From Lewinellaceae bacterium (GTDB lineage Bacteria; Bacteroidota; Bacteroidia; Chitinophagales; Saprospiraceae), in assembly GCA_020636315.1 (NCBI GenBank), contig JACJYA010000015.1, positions 1 to 64,000 on the forward strand: 64,000 bases of DNA, read 5' to 3'. Shown here piece after piece: positions 1 through 6,932 of this stretch. Every line of letters starts with the position of its first letter. The stretch's first letter is position 1. The translations under genes were made by a program, and so were the position numbers. The notes below the pieces were generated by a model. That model saw only the letters and a list, made by a program, of their open reading frames with translations. It had not been told where the DNA came from and searched no databases.

Positions 1-1440
1 CCGGTCAATGAAAAATTAGACATCGGCGCGGAATTTACGAGGATGGGATACACCTTGCATCTGTCGGCAGGGGTGACGGATGAACAGTTTAAAATTGACC
101 CGCAGGCTTCTAACAGGGAACGAAACTGGTTTCGTGTGCAGTGGAATTTACCAGCGATTACATTGGATTATAATTTTGGAAACGGCGCCAAACTTTCAAT
201 GAAAAACTTCGCAGTACTTTCCAGTAGATATAGTATAGAACAAACTGATCCGGTCAACATACCGGATGATGGTGGTTTTCGGGATTTAAGACGGGATGAG
301 TATAGAAATTATGGTTCGGAGATCAGATTTTTGAAAAACTATAAGATGTTTCGTGATACAAGGAACACCTTTTTGATTGGGGTAAGAGTGTACGATGGAA
401 AAACAACAAGAGGCCAGGGATTAGGAACGGATGGCAGAGACCCTGATTTCAGCTTTATCAACCCTGATGCGTTGGAGTACAATAATTATACGTTTTACAC
501 AACCAACTATTCGGTTTTTGGAGAACATATTTTTCAAATAACTCCAAGGCTATCCTTTACTCCTGGATTCAGGTACGAGTATATCAATGTTGATTTTGAT
601 GGCTATTTTAATAACGAAGGTGAATTGATGTATGAAGATCGCACGAACACAAGAAGTTTCCCTTTGCTGGGAGGAGGAATTCAATATCTGATCAATGATG
701 AGATAAATTTTTACACCAACATTACGCAAGGATTCAGAGGGGTTCATTTTAATGATATGAGGGTTGAAAACCCCAATCTTGATGTTGACCCTAATGTAAA
801 GGATTCAGACGGTTATAATGCCGACGCAGGTTTTCGAGGGCAAATTGGACAGCTTCTTAGTTTTGATGTCAATGCATTTATACTGGCCTACAATGACAGA
901 ATTGGCGTAATAACACGCGAAATTGATGGCCAACCACGTCTTTACAGAACCAATATTGCTGACTCTAGGAATATGGGAATAGAGTCGTTTGTTGAATTTA
1001 ATCTTTTAAAAGCAATTAACCCAAGGGCTCCATATTCTTTAAGTGTGTTTAGTTCGTATGCCTATATCGATTCAGAGTATTTAAATTCACAATTTAAAGG
1101 CAATAGAGTCGAATTAGCACCTGAGCATCTTTTTAAGGCGGGTATAACGTTCAAAGGTTACCATTTTTCAACCACTTTGAACTACACGAATACCAGCAGC
1201 CAATATTCTGATGCAAATAATACGGAATCTACGGTGACAGGAAACCAGGGATTAATTCCGGCATACGAGGTTTTTGATTTGTCAGCAAATTATGATATAA
1301 AGAATTATACCATAGCCATTGGTATAAATAATTTGCTGAATGCAACCTATTTTACCCGTAGAGCTACCGGTTATCCCGGCCCTGGTTTAATACCGGCTGA
1401 ACCTCGACTTTATTACCTCACTTTAGCATTCAAAATTTAG
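1..1440 (+). CDS. TonB-dependent receptor, C-terminal part (5' end outside window)
   Basis: The reading frame is open from the first base, so 479 residues of a longer protein are visible. The sequence alternates short amphipathic strands with polar loops, as in a 22-strand outer-membrane barrel. It ends in a strand with a terminal aromatic/hydrophobic pattern (YYLTLAFKI), the usual beta-signal for barrel insertion. The motif NLLNATYF followed by GYPGPGLIPAEPR close to the C-terminus is typical of TonB receptors for ferric siderophores or ferric citrate; the substrate is inference. The plug domain and TonB box lie upstream of the window. The gene stops five bases before a palindromic repeat that may end its transcript. 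Confidence 0.9.
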   Translation, partial: PVNEKLDIGAEFTRMGYTLHLSAGVTDEQFKIDPQASNRERNWFRVQWNLPAITLDYNFGNGAKLSMKNFAVLSSRYSIEQTDPVNIPDDGGFRDLRRDEYRNYGSEIRFLKNYKMFRDTRNTFLIGVRVYDGKTTRGQGLGTDGRDPDFSFINPDALEYNNYTFYTTNYSVFGEHIFQITPRLSFTPGFRYEYINVDFDGYFNNEGELMYEDRTNTRSFPLLGGGIQYLINDEINFYTNITQGFRGVHFNDMRVENPNLDVDPNVKDSDGYNADAGFRGQIGQLLSFDVNAFILAYNDRIGVITREIDGQPRLYRTNIADSRNMGIESFVEFNLLKAINPRAPYSLSVFSSYAYIDSEYLNSQFKGNRVELAPEHLFKAGITFKGYHFSTTLNYTNTSSQYSDANNTESTVTGNQGLIPAYEVFDLSANYDIKNYTIAIGINNLLNATYFTRRATGYPGPGLIPAEPRLYYLTLAFKI

Positions 1441-1442
1441 CG

Positions 1443-1610
1443 TTAAGAGTTTGTTCAAATTTCGATGATGAGGCGAAAACGAGAAAATTTTGTTCTGAAC
1501 AAGGCAAAAAACACAGGCATACCTGGAAGGTATGGCGAGGCTTTTTAACGCAGTGCAGGATAAAATTTGCCGTTTGGAGCCCATTGATCGAATTTTGAAC
1601 AAACTCTTAA
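1443..1610. repeat. Dispersed palindromic repeat, copy A
   Basis: The ends are inverted repeats: AGAGTTTGTTCAAATTTCGA on the left matches the reverse complement of ATCGAATTTTGAACAAACTC on the right with one mismatch. Related copies lie at 35781-35913 and 39929-40089 and share internal blocks (GATGAGGCGAAA, TTTAACGC, GATAAAATTT, TTGGAGCCCATTGAT). No ORF with coding character lies inside. It begins five bases after the receptor stop codon. It may be a MITE/REP-type element or a structured RNA element. Confidence 0.75.
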
Positions 1611-1635
1611 GCGGCAATTTTCCATTGCCGCTTAA
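1607..1635. terminator. Perfect 12-bp hairpin, terminator-like
   Basis: TTAAGCGGCAAT (1607-1618) and ATTGCCGCTTAA (1624-1635) are perfect inverted repeats around a 5-base loop TTTCC. A nearly identical hairpin lies at 31595-31623. It sits between the TonB receptor (+) and the convergent DUF4286 gene (-), so it could terminate both. There is no long T tract. Confidence 0.5.
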
Positions 1636-1671
1636 GTTGAGCCTGCCCGATAAAAATTGGTTCGGCCCTTA

Positions 1672-1974
1672 TCACAGGACTTCCATCAAAGTCCGGAAAG
1701 CCACGTACTTATCTTTATAGCGATCGGAGTGCTCCTTCTGAAGGCGGGCGGCGTGCTGTTGCTGGTATTGCTGAAAGGCCGGCATGCCGGGGCAAAAGTA
1801 CTGTACGGCATAAGTGATGCCATCCGATTCATCTACGCCTAATAACCGGCAAAGCTTGTATTCGGTAAACAAGCCGGTGGCCAGCACATCGGGGATGTGC
1901 ACGGCCTGCATCCACTCCAGCCAGTCATCATGGACGGAATGTTCGACTTTTACGGTGACGTTGTAGAGGATCAT
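1672..1974 (-). CDS. DUF4286 family protein
   Basis: A 100-residue cytoplasmic protein starting at an ATG. It begins MILYNVTVKVE and contains HIPDVLATGLFTEYKLCRLL and a YAVQYFC segment. This is the pattern of the small DUF4286 family of Bacteroidota, which has a ferredoxin-like dimeric alpha/beta-barrel look. No catalytic residues can be named and the function is unknown. It lies downstream of the patatin gene on the same strand (69 bp gap), so co-transcription is possible. No signal peptide or membrane segment is present. Confidence 0.8.
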   Translation of the reverse strand: MILYNVTVKVEHSVHDDWLEWMQAVHIPDVLATGLFTEYKLCRLLGVDESDGITYAVQYFCPGMPAFQQYQQQHAARLQKEHSDRYKDKYVAFRTLMEVL

Positions 1975-2043
1975 AATTATAGATTCGAATGAAGTATTGA
2001 AGGCGATGAGCTGCCAAAGTTAAACATAACTGCCGGGTTTCAC

Positions 2044-3189
2044 TCACTGGTTGAGGATCAGTTGCTCTACGATCCCTTCCATTTTTTCCCGGTTGGCTTC
2101 GATGTAATCCAGGGCCGCCTGGTGCAGTGCCCAACGATTCCGGGGGGTTATATTGTCCATCACTGCATCGGCACTTCCCAGTGAAGGGTTGATCCGGTAG
2201 TAGCGGCCATGGCAGTTCCTGGGTTGGTTGGCAAACAGTTCCTGCAACTGGTAATCCACCGTATCGGTGCTGGCCGACATGAGAATGTCTATTATCGGTT
2301 TGACCCAACCTGCTATGCCCTTGGATTTCACTTTTTCATAATGGTAGCTCTCCTTATCGGCGCCGGTGCCCAGGGAGACGATCATCATATCGGAAGGTGT
2401 CGGATGGTCCGGCTTGCCGGTAAAGCCAGGCATTTGGGCAAAGCAGGCTTTCTGGGCCTCGGTAAAGGCGCAGAGGGTGGGGTTGTTGGCAAAGACCCCT
2501 CCATCGACCAGAGGGAGAGTGTCACCGGCGCCGGATGTCACCAGAGCGGGGCTGAAAAAAGAGGGCGCCGAAGCCGTGGCGCGGGCTGCCTGCCAGGCAT
2601 AAAAATCCTGGTTGGCGTCTTTGCGTGCGTCGAGGCTGGTGAAGAAGAAGGCCCGGCGGCTGGTTATGTTATAGGCGGTAACCAGGCAGGGTTTGAGAAA
2701 GTCACGTAGCCGGGTTTTGCCAAAACACCGCTTTAAGGCCTTCTCCAGGGCCTGAGAACAATATTTCTCATCCAGCAGGCCCATCATGCTAGTGAGTTTT
2801 CGGTATAAAGAGCGGGAAAAGGTGCCACAACCGCCCTGTTCGAGGTACATGGCGAGCGATTCCCGCGCACTGAGTTTCGGGCGCCCCGGCCTTTGGGGGT
2901 CCGGCATCAGGTAGGTGCAGGCCAGAATGCCGCCGGTGCTGGTGCCGGCTACAAAGTCGAAATAATCGCTGATGCGGGCGTCCGGGTTGCCGGCCCGGGC
3001 CTGCAGGCGCTGCTCCAGGTGCCAGATAATGGTGGCCGGGATGATGCCCCGAATGCCGCCCCCGTCGATAGAGAGGATGCGGACTTTCTTTTTTATTTGG
3101 GTAGCTGAGGAGAGGTTACCTCCGAGGCGCGTATTGGTGCCATGCATATCTGTTTGAAGTTGCCTGGAATAATTGATCTGAGCGGCCAT
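2044..3189 (-). CDS. Patatin-like phospholipase
   Basis: This 381-residue protein has the full patatin signature. The oxyanion loop DGGGIRG is at 42-48, the nucleophile elbow GTSTGG at 82-87 (Ser84), and the catalytic Asp lies in DGG at 229-231. Patatins of this type hydrolyse acyl esters of membrane lipids with a Ser-Asp dyad. There is no signal peptide; the first ~33 residues before KKVRILSIDGGG look unstructured, so a downstream start is possible. Patatins also act as CapV effectors in CBASS defence, but there is no nucleotidyltransferase, ubiquitin-like or HORMA gene nearby, so a stand-alone lipase is the safer reading. Confidence 0.9.
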   Translation of the reverse strand: MAAQINYSRQLQTDMHGTNTRLGGNLSSATQIKKKVRILSIDGGGIRGIIPATIIWHLEQRLQARAGNPDARISDYFDFVAGTSTGGILACTYLMPDPQRPGRPKLSARESLAMYLEQGGCGTFSRSLYRKLTSMMGLLDEKYCSQALEKALKRCFGKTRLRDFLKPCLVTAYNITSRRAFFFTSLDARKDANQDFYAWQAARATASAPSFFSPALVTSGAGDTLPLVDGGVFANNPTLCAFTEAQKACFAQMPGFTGKPDHPTPSDMMIVSLGTGADKESYHYEKVKSKGIAGWVKPIIDILMSASTDTVDYQLQELFANQPRNCHGRYYRINPSLGSADAVMDNITPRNRWALHQAALDYIEANREKMEGIVEQLILNQ

Positions 3190-3322
3190 ATCCGGATGTT
3201 GTTTACACCCAAATTGCTCGTTTACTCCGGCAATTCAGACAGGAAGGGAGCAGTGTGCCGGTTTTGGAGGGTGGTGTGCAGGGAGGAGGGAGAAAGTGGT
3301 TGGGAGCCGACAGGGGCGCTGT

Positions 3323-5032
3323 TCATTTTTCCCGGCAGGAGGATTTAAGATTTTCTACACCTTGTATTAATTTGTCAATATTCAGATCATGCTCATCTAA
3401 AAATCTAAAAATGATGGCTTTGCTGGGCAGAAACACTACATAGTTCTCTCCAAATCCCAACATGTAGGCCGCCTTTGTTCTGCACTTCCCCGTCTTTATT
3501 TCTTTCGACCAAAAAGAGTGCCGGTAGTTCGTTCCTCTAAAATCGTTGTCGGTACTGTATCCATTCCATTCCGTTGCCCCGAAGGCTTCCTTTACTCTTT
3601 CTTTATTTAAGATCTGTTGTCCTTTGTAGCTTCCTCCATTGGCAAACAACAAAGCAATTTTAGCGGCTTCGTCAATAGTCGGTAACGCCCCATAGGCAAG
3701 CCATGGAATTCCCCGGGTTTCATCTTTTTCGATGGTGTGCAATAAAGTGAAATGCTCCGCACCAATAGGGACAAGTACGTTCTCATGCACCAGTTCCCAG
3801 TAATTGATTTCTTCACCTTCCTTCTCTTCTACATATTTCTGCAATGCATAGGACAACACAAACAGGTTGGTGGAAGCATAATTGAATTTTTGGCCCGGCA
3901 ATTCGGGAGCATCCCCAAGGCGGGCAACATTATTTATTGCCTCCTCTGCCGTTTCGGCAACGATAATTGTACTAAAAAGATGCTCCGGGCCTTCACCCCC
4001 AACGGTTCCCGTGGCCATATTGAGTGTGTGGGAGAACGTGACACCCTGCCAGCCAGGGTGGTTGGCTAACGCTGGGACATAATCTGAAATAAATTCGTTG
4101 AATACGTCTTCCCGGTATCGTTCCGCAAAATACATTAATGCCAGAGCACCCGCCATACTTTTAGTCACAGAGTATAAGCCGTGCCGCATTTCACCGGGAT
4201 AAGGGTAAAGGCCGTGCCGGGTTTTGGGTGGATGAAGGTAAAGTTTATCATTCATCCAGACCGCCCCCAAACTGGTGGGAGCATTGGTATATATCATTTT
4301 CTCAAAATAGCCGGCAACTTCATGATTTATATCAATTTCACTGAGAGGATGTATCGGTAGCCTTCGGGATTCTGATTGCTTATGCCGTTCAACGAGTTGA
4401 ATGGAATCTGCAAATTGTTTAGCCTGGAATTCAGCTGGCAGCATGCCACTAATGTTGCCCAATTGTTTATCATCGATATCCGCTGTCTCCTGGCTGCATT
4501 GCAAACAAACTTTGCTTACCGCATTTTTTTTATAAACGAATGTTGCTACACAATTTCTGGCTTGCCCAACCCACCGGTCAGTTAATGTCAGCGGAAATGA
4601 AGCACGATCCCATGCTCCATCTTCTTCTTCATGCCACACTTTCCCTGCCCCAACTATCACATCCCAGTAGCTATCGCTGGTAATGATCCTTTCTTTTCGC
4701 CGGGGGATCAGTTCTCCATTATGTGAGATGAAATCTAATTGTAATGCCGGAAAAATATTTTCTCCCGGATAATATTCTTTTTCCTTGGGATAATTCAATT
4801 CGGCACTCTGGAGAACTAAAGTGCCGGATAAAGGAGCTGTTGCTTGAGTTCCCCATCGGGGTTCTGCAAAGAAACTCATATCAACTAAGGGTTGAGCTTT
4901 ACCCTCGGCTAATTCTTCGGCTGTCAGGTTTTGGCGAGGCGGGGTCAGGACAGGGCCGTTCCACTGCGAGGGCCTGTTCTGACAGGCATAAACCAGGAAA
5001 ATCAGAAGAATTAATTTTGGGGCTTCTTTCAA
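3323..5032 (-). CDS. Serine hydrolase lipoprotein, beta-lactamase/esterase class C fold
   Basis: A 569-residue protein whose C-terminal ~330 residues match the class C beta-lactamase/penicillin-binding-like family (DUF of serine hydrolases). The nucleophile motif SVTK is at 288-291 and the YAS motif at 385-387 stands in for the usual YxN. The N-terminus (LILLIFLVYAC) is a lipoprotein signal ending at Cys17. Residues ~20-230 form an extra N-terminal region that I do not recognise; it carries four Cys residues (161, 176, 179 and the lipid Cys). The only in-frame start is TTG at 5032, because a stop lies 48 nt further upstream. The gene follows the PIN toxin gene after 48 bp on the same strand. 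Substrate unknown. Confidence 0.8.
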   Translation of the reverse strand: MKEAPKLILLIFLVYACQNRPSQWNGPVLTPPRQNLTAEELAEGKAQPLVDMSFFAEPRWGTQATAPLSGTLVLQSAELNYPKEKEYYPGENIFPALQLDFISHNGELIPRRKERIITSDSYWDVIVGAGKVWHEEEDGAWDRASFPLTLTDRWVGQARNCVATFVYKKNAVSKVCLQCSQETADIDDKQLGNISGMLPAEFQAKQFADSIQLVERHKQSESRRLPIHPLSEIDINHEVAGYFEKMIYTNAPTSLGAVWMNDKLYLHPPKTRHGLYPYPGEMRHGLYSVTKSMAGALALMYFAERYREDVFNEFISDYVPALANHPGWQGVTFSHTLNMATGTVGGEGPEHLFSTIIVAETAEEAINNVARLGDAPELPGQKFNYASTNLFVLSYALQKYVEEKEGEEINYWELVHENVLVPIGAEHFTLLHTIEKDETRGIPWLAYGALPTIDEAAKIALLFANGGSYKGQQILNKERVKEAFGATEWNGYSTDNDFRGTNYRHSFWSKEIKTGKCRTKAAYMLGFGENYVVFLPSKAIIFRFLDEHDLNIDKLIQGVENLKSSCREK

Positions 5033-5080
5033 AGTTAATATTGATTTTAGATTTTTTCTATATATTTTGTTATGCCCTTG

Positions 5081-5497
5081 CTATTCTTTTTTCAATTTTA
5101 AATATTCTTCTGCTGTCATAATTGGCATTCCAACATTCTTAAAATCCTTCACGTTTCGAGTGATCAATACATCTGCATGATTGCTTTTCGCTGTGTGATA
5201 TTGAAAAGCATCTTCAAAGTCCTTCAGGCCGGATAGAAGAGCTAAATCAATTTCTTTCTCACCGCTATTGCAAACAGTAGTTATCCTTCTTATCCCCGTC
5301 AGTGCTTTTAGCGCCTTTTCTTTACCGATCTCTTTCCTAAGGATGTATTCTACTGTTATAAAGCTCATCGTGCTTAGCAGCACCACTAATTCATCTCTTT
5401 CTGCTTTTTTGAACAAGTCCTTTGCATATTTGTAAAAGGGAACCCGCTCTCCAAGCCAATCAAGGACAATATTCGTATCTACGAAAACCCTTTCCAA
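5081..5497 (-). CDS. PIN-domain ribonuclease toxin (VapC-like)
   Basis: This 138-residue protein has a PIN fold. The first acidic residue is in VFVDTNIVLDWL (Asp7), and the second acidic cluster is in LKDFEDAFQYHTA, followed by DVLITRNVKDF. PIN toxins are Mg2+-dependent RNases that cleave tRNA or other structured RNA. The start is a TTG two bases after the stop of the preceding gene, and an in-frame stop directly upstream rules out other starts, so translation is likely coupled to the antitoxin. The pair with the 82-residue upstream gene is the classical antitoxin-toxin order. Confidence 0.85.
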   Translation of the reverse strand: MERVFVDTNIVLDWLGERVPFYKYAKDLFKKAERDELVVLLSTMSFITVEYILRKEIGKEKALKALTGIRRITTVCNSGEKEIDLALLSGLKDFEDAFQYHTAKSNHADVLITRNVKDFKNVGMPIMTAEEYLKLKKE

Positions 5498-5499
5498 TT

Positions 5500-5748
5500 T
5501 TATTTATATTTTTTTTTAAGATAATCTGTATAGTCATCCCTGTAATCATAATCTGAGGAAAGTTTTACGATCCCAGTCAACTCCTCTACTATGGAACTCC
5601 CGTTCTCAGTATTGGACTTATATTCCGAGACTAGTTTTTGTAAGTAATTCTCGACCAGGAAAGATAGGCTGACGTGTTTTTCCTTAGCGTAAATTTTGGC
5701 TTGTTCTATTACCTTTTTGTCAAGGCTTAAAGTGAGCTTGGTACTCAT
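5500..5748 (-). CDS. DUF6364-type antitoxin of the PIN toxin
   Basis: An 82-residue protein starting MSTKLTLSLDKKVIEQAKIY, a ribbon followed by helices as in ribbon-helix-helix antitoxins. This matches the DUF6364 family that pairs with PIN toxins in Bacteroidota. The C-terminal half is acidic then Tyr/Lys rich (DYDYRDDYTDYLKKKYK), as expected for a toxin-wrapping tail. I chose the ATG at 5748 rather than an upstream start because the operator-like inverted repeats and AT-rich promoter lie at 5753-5789. Role inferred: neutralises the PIN protein and represses the operon. Confidence 0.8.
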   Translation of the reverse strand: MSTKLTLSLDKKVIEQAKIYAKEKHVSLSFLVENYLQKLVSEYKSNTENGSSIVEELTGIVKLSSDYDYRDDYTDYLKKKYK

Positions 5749-5752
5749 GGTA

Positions 5753-5789
5753 TTTTTACGTACAAAAATACACGATTTATACGTAAAAA
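5753..5789. promoter_or_regulatory. Inverted-repeat operator of the toxin-antitoxin operon
   Basis: TTTTTACGTA (5753-5762) and TACGTAAAAA (5780-5789) are perfect 10-bp inverted repeats 17 bp apart, ending four bases before the antitoxin start codon. A second, shorter palindrome (TATTTTT/AAAAATA, 5751-5770) overlaps the left arm. The position fits a ribbon-helix-helix autoregulatory operator. Binding is inference. Confidence 0.6.
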
Positions 5790-6034
5790 CCAAGGAGTTA
5801 TTTTTTAGTGGGCCTCCAACTTTTACATAAACCCACCACCCCAAGGCCCGGTAAGAGGTCAATCACCAATAATATAAAAAATCGAGGCGCTTCCAATTCC
5901 ATCATCGATAAATTTTATTGCCGGGTGGGCGTTTCAGCCAAAGGTAAATTTTTTTAACATTTAGGCCTCAACTTGAATTTATTTTATTTTTTAATTTTAA
6001 TCCTGGTTTTTAAAAATAAAATGAAAACCATGCT

Positions 6035-6586
6035 GTGGAATTTCCAGTTCAACCGCGGACTAAGCCAAATCCCAACTATAGGCCTCAAAGAAGTTTGACG
6101 CCTGCAAGCCGAATTCCTCCATACTGGATTTTTCTGTTAGCCCTGGGGTTGATTAGCTATCTCATCTACAATTATTCCGGTTATGAAGAAGTAGTGACTA
6201 CCGATTCGAATGGAAATCCTATCCTTACTCCTGAACGCAAGGCGGAAATAGCCAGAAGACAAAAGAAGAACGATGAAGAGGCAGAGCAATATGTATTAAG
6301 GGCTATTGCACCCGGTTATAGAGAATGTTATCTTTGTCCAGAAGGTAAGGTGTGGCTAGAAGCAGAAGAAATTGCCAAGATCGGCGTTTCTACCGATGGA
6401 GAGGATAGGTATTCTTTAAAGTTTTATGAAAAGCATGGAATCTATTATGATATGGAATATAGAGGAAGCCTGACTATCGCAAAAAACCGGGAAATAGCCC
6501 GCTTAGGGAGTTATCCTCTTCTGCCGGAAAATCAAAAACGAGAACATAAGCTGCTCTATCCTCCGCTGAATACAAAGCTGGATTAG
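6035..6586 (+). CDS. Membrane-anchored GIY-YIG-like domain protein (possible toxin-type nuclease)
   Basis: A 183-residue protein with GTG start. Residues 1-29 are Pro/Arg rich, 30-47 form one transmembrane helix (WIFLLALGLISYLIYNY), 65-90 a charged helix, and 95-183 a compact C-terminal domain. That domain carries ECYLC, then KIGVS (115-119), R125, an Arg-Glu-Ile helix (152-154) and a final PPLN (176-179). This order resembles the GIY-YIG nuclease fold (GIY/YIG strands, Arg, Glu helix, terminal Asn), which also occurs as C-terminal toxin domains of Bacteroidota polymorphic toxins. The match is by eye. A small gene follows after 15 bp and could be an immunity protein. The AT-rich stretch upstream, 5863-6034, holds no gene. 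Confidence 0.45.
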   Translation: MEFPVQPRTKPNPNYRPQRSLTPASRIPPYWIFLLALGLISYLIYNYSGYEEVVTTDSNGNPILTPERKAEIARRQKKNDEEAEQYVLRAIAPGYRECYLCPEGKVWLEAEEIAKIGVSTDGEDRYSLKFYEKHGIYYDMEYRGSLTIAKNREIARLGSYPLLPENQKREHKLLYPPLNTKLD

Positions 6587-6601
6587 GAAAAAAATGAAAA
6601 G

Positions 6602-6907
6602 ATGGAATTCTTTGTGACAAAGATCGTGGACCATCCGGTTGCCTCCAAAATAAACCTGAAGAAGATCAACGAACTCCTGGCGTCCATGGAGCGCCCCAGA
6701 AGCTTTCGGGATGTTAGCAAATGGATCGTCGCCATTGTGGCCAGGGAACCCAATGATTATGAATTTGAGTCCTGGAGAGAAAACGGGAAGATATACCTTA
6801 CCATTCCTTTGGCATACGAAGAAGTTCTTAAAGAAACGGAAGAGGAAATCACCCTGCAATGCGGGGAGTTATTCAACAGGTACGTCGAGCAACTTCAGGC
6901 AGGCTGA
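6602..6907 (+). CDS. Small hypothetical protein, partner of the GIY-YIG-like gene
   Basis: A 101-residue protein starting at ATG 6602, 15 bp after the preceding stop, so almost certainly co-transcribed. It has no signal peptide and no membrane segment. It is acidic, with alternating strands and helices (KINLKKINELLASM; KIYLTIPLAYEEVLKETEEEITLQCGELFNRYVEQL). I do not recognise the family. Size, acidity and position are what one expects of an immunity protein for a toxin-like neighbour, but this is inference only. It ends 25 bp from the convergent beta-oxidation gene. Confidence 0.6.
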   Translation: MEFFVTKIVDHPVASKINLKKINELLASMERPRSFRDVSKWIVAIVAREPNDYEFESWRENGKIYLTIPLAYEEVLKETEEEITLQCGELFNRYVEQLQAG

Positions 6908-6932
6908 TGTAAAACTTTTATAAGCTGCTCCA

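Noticed and set aside
1..1440. TonB receptor as a pseudogene fragment
   Set aside because: The frame is open at the window edge and uninterrupted, so truncation is due to the window.
2044..3189. Patatin gene as a CBASS (CapV) effector
   Set aside because: No cyclic-nucleotide synthase, Cap2/Cap3 or HORMA gene in the neighbourhood; the adjacent genes are DUF4286 and a serine hydrolase.
5749..5862. Longer antitoxin with 38 extra N-terminal residues
   Set aside because: The extra part would cover the operator and promoter; the family N-terminus begins at the ATG at 5748.
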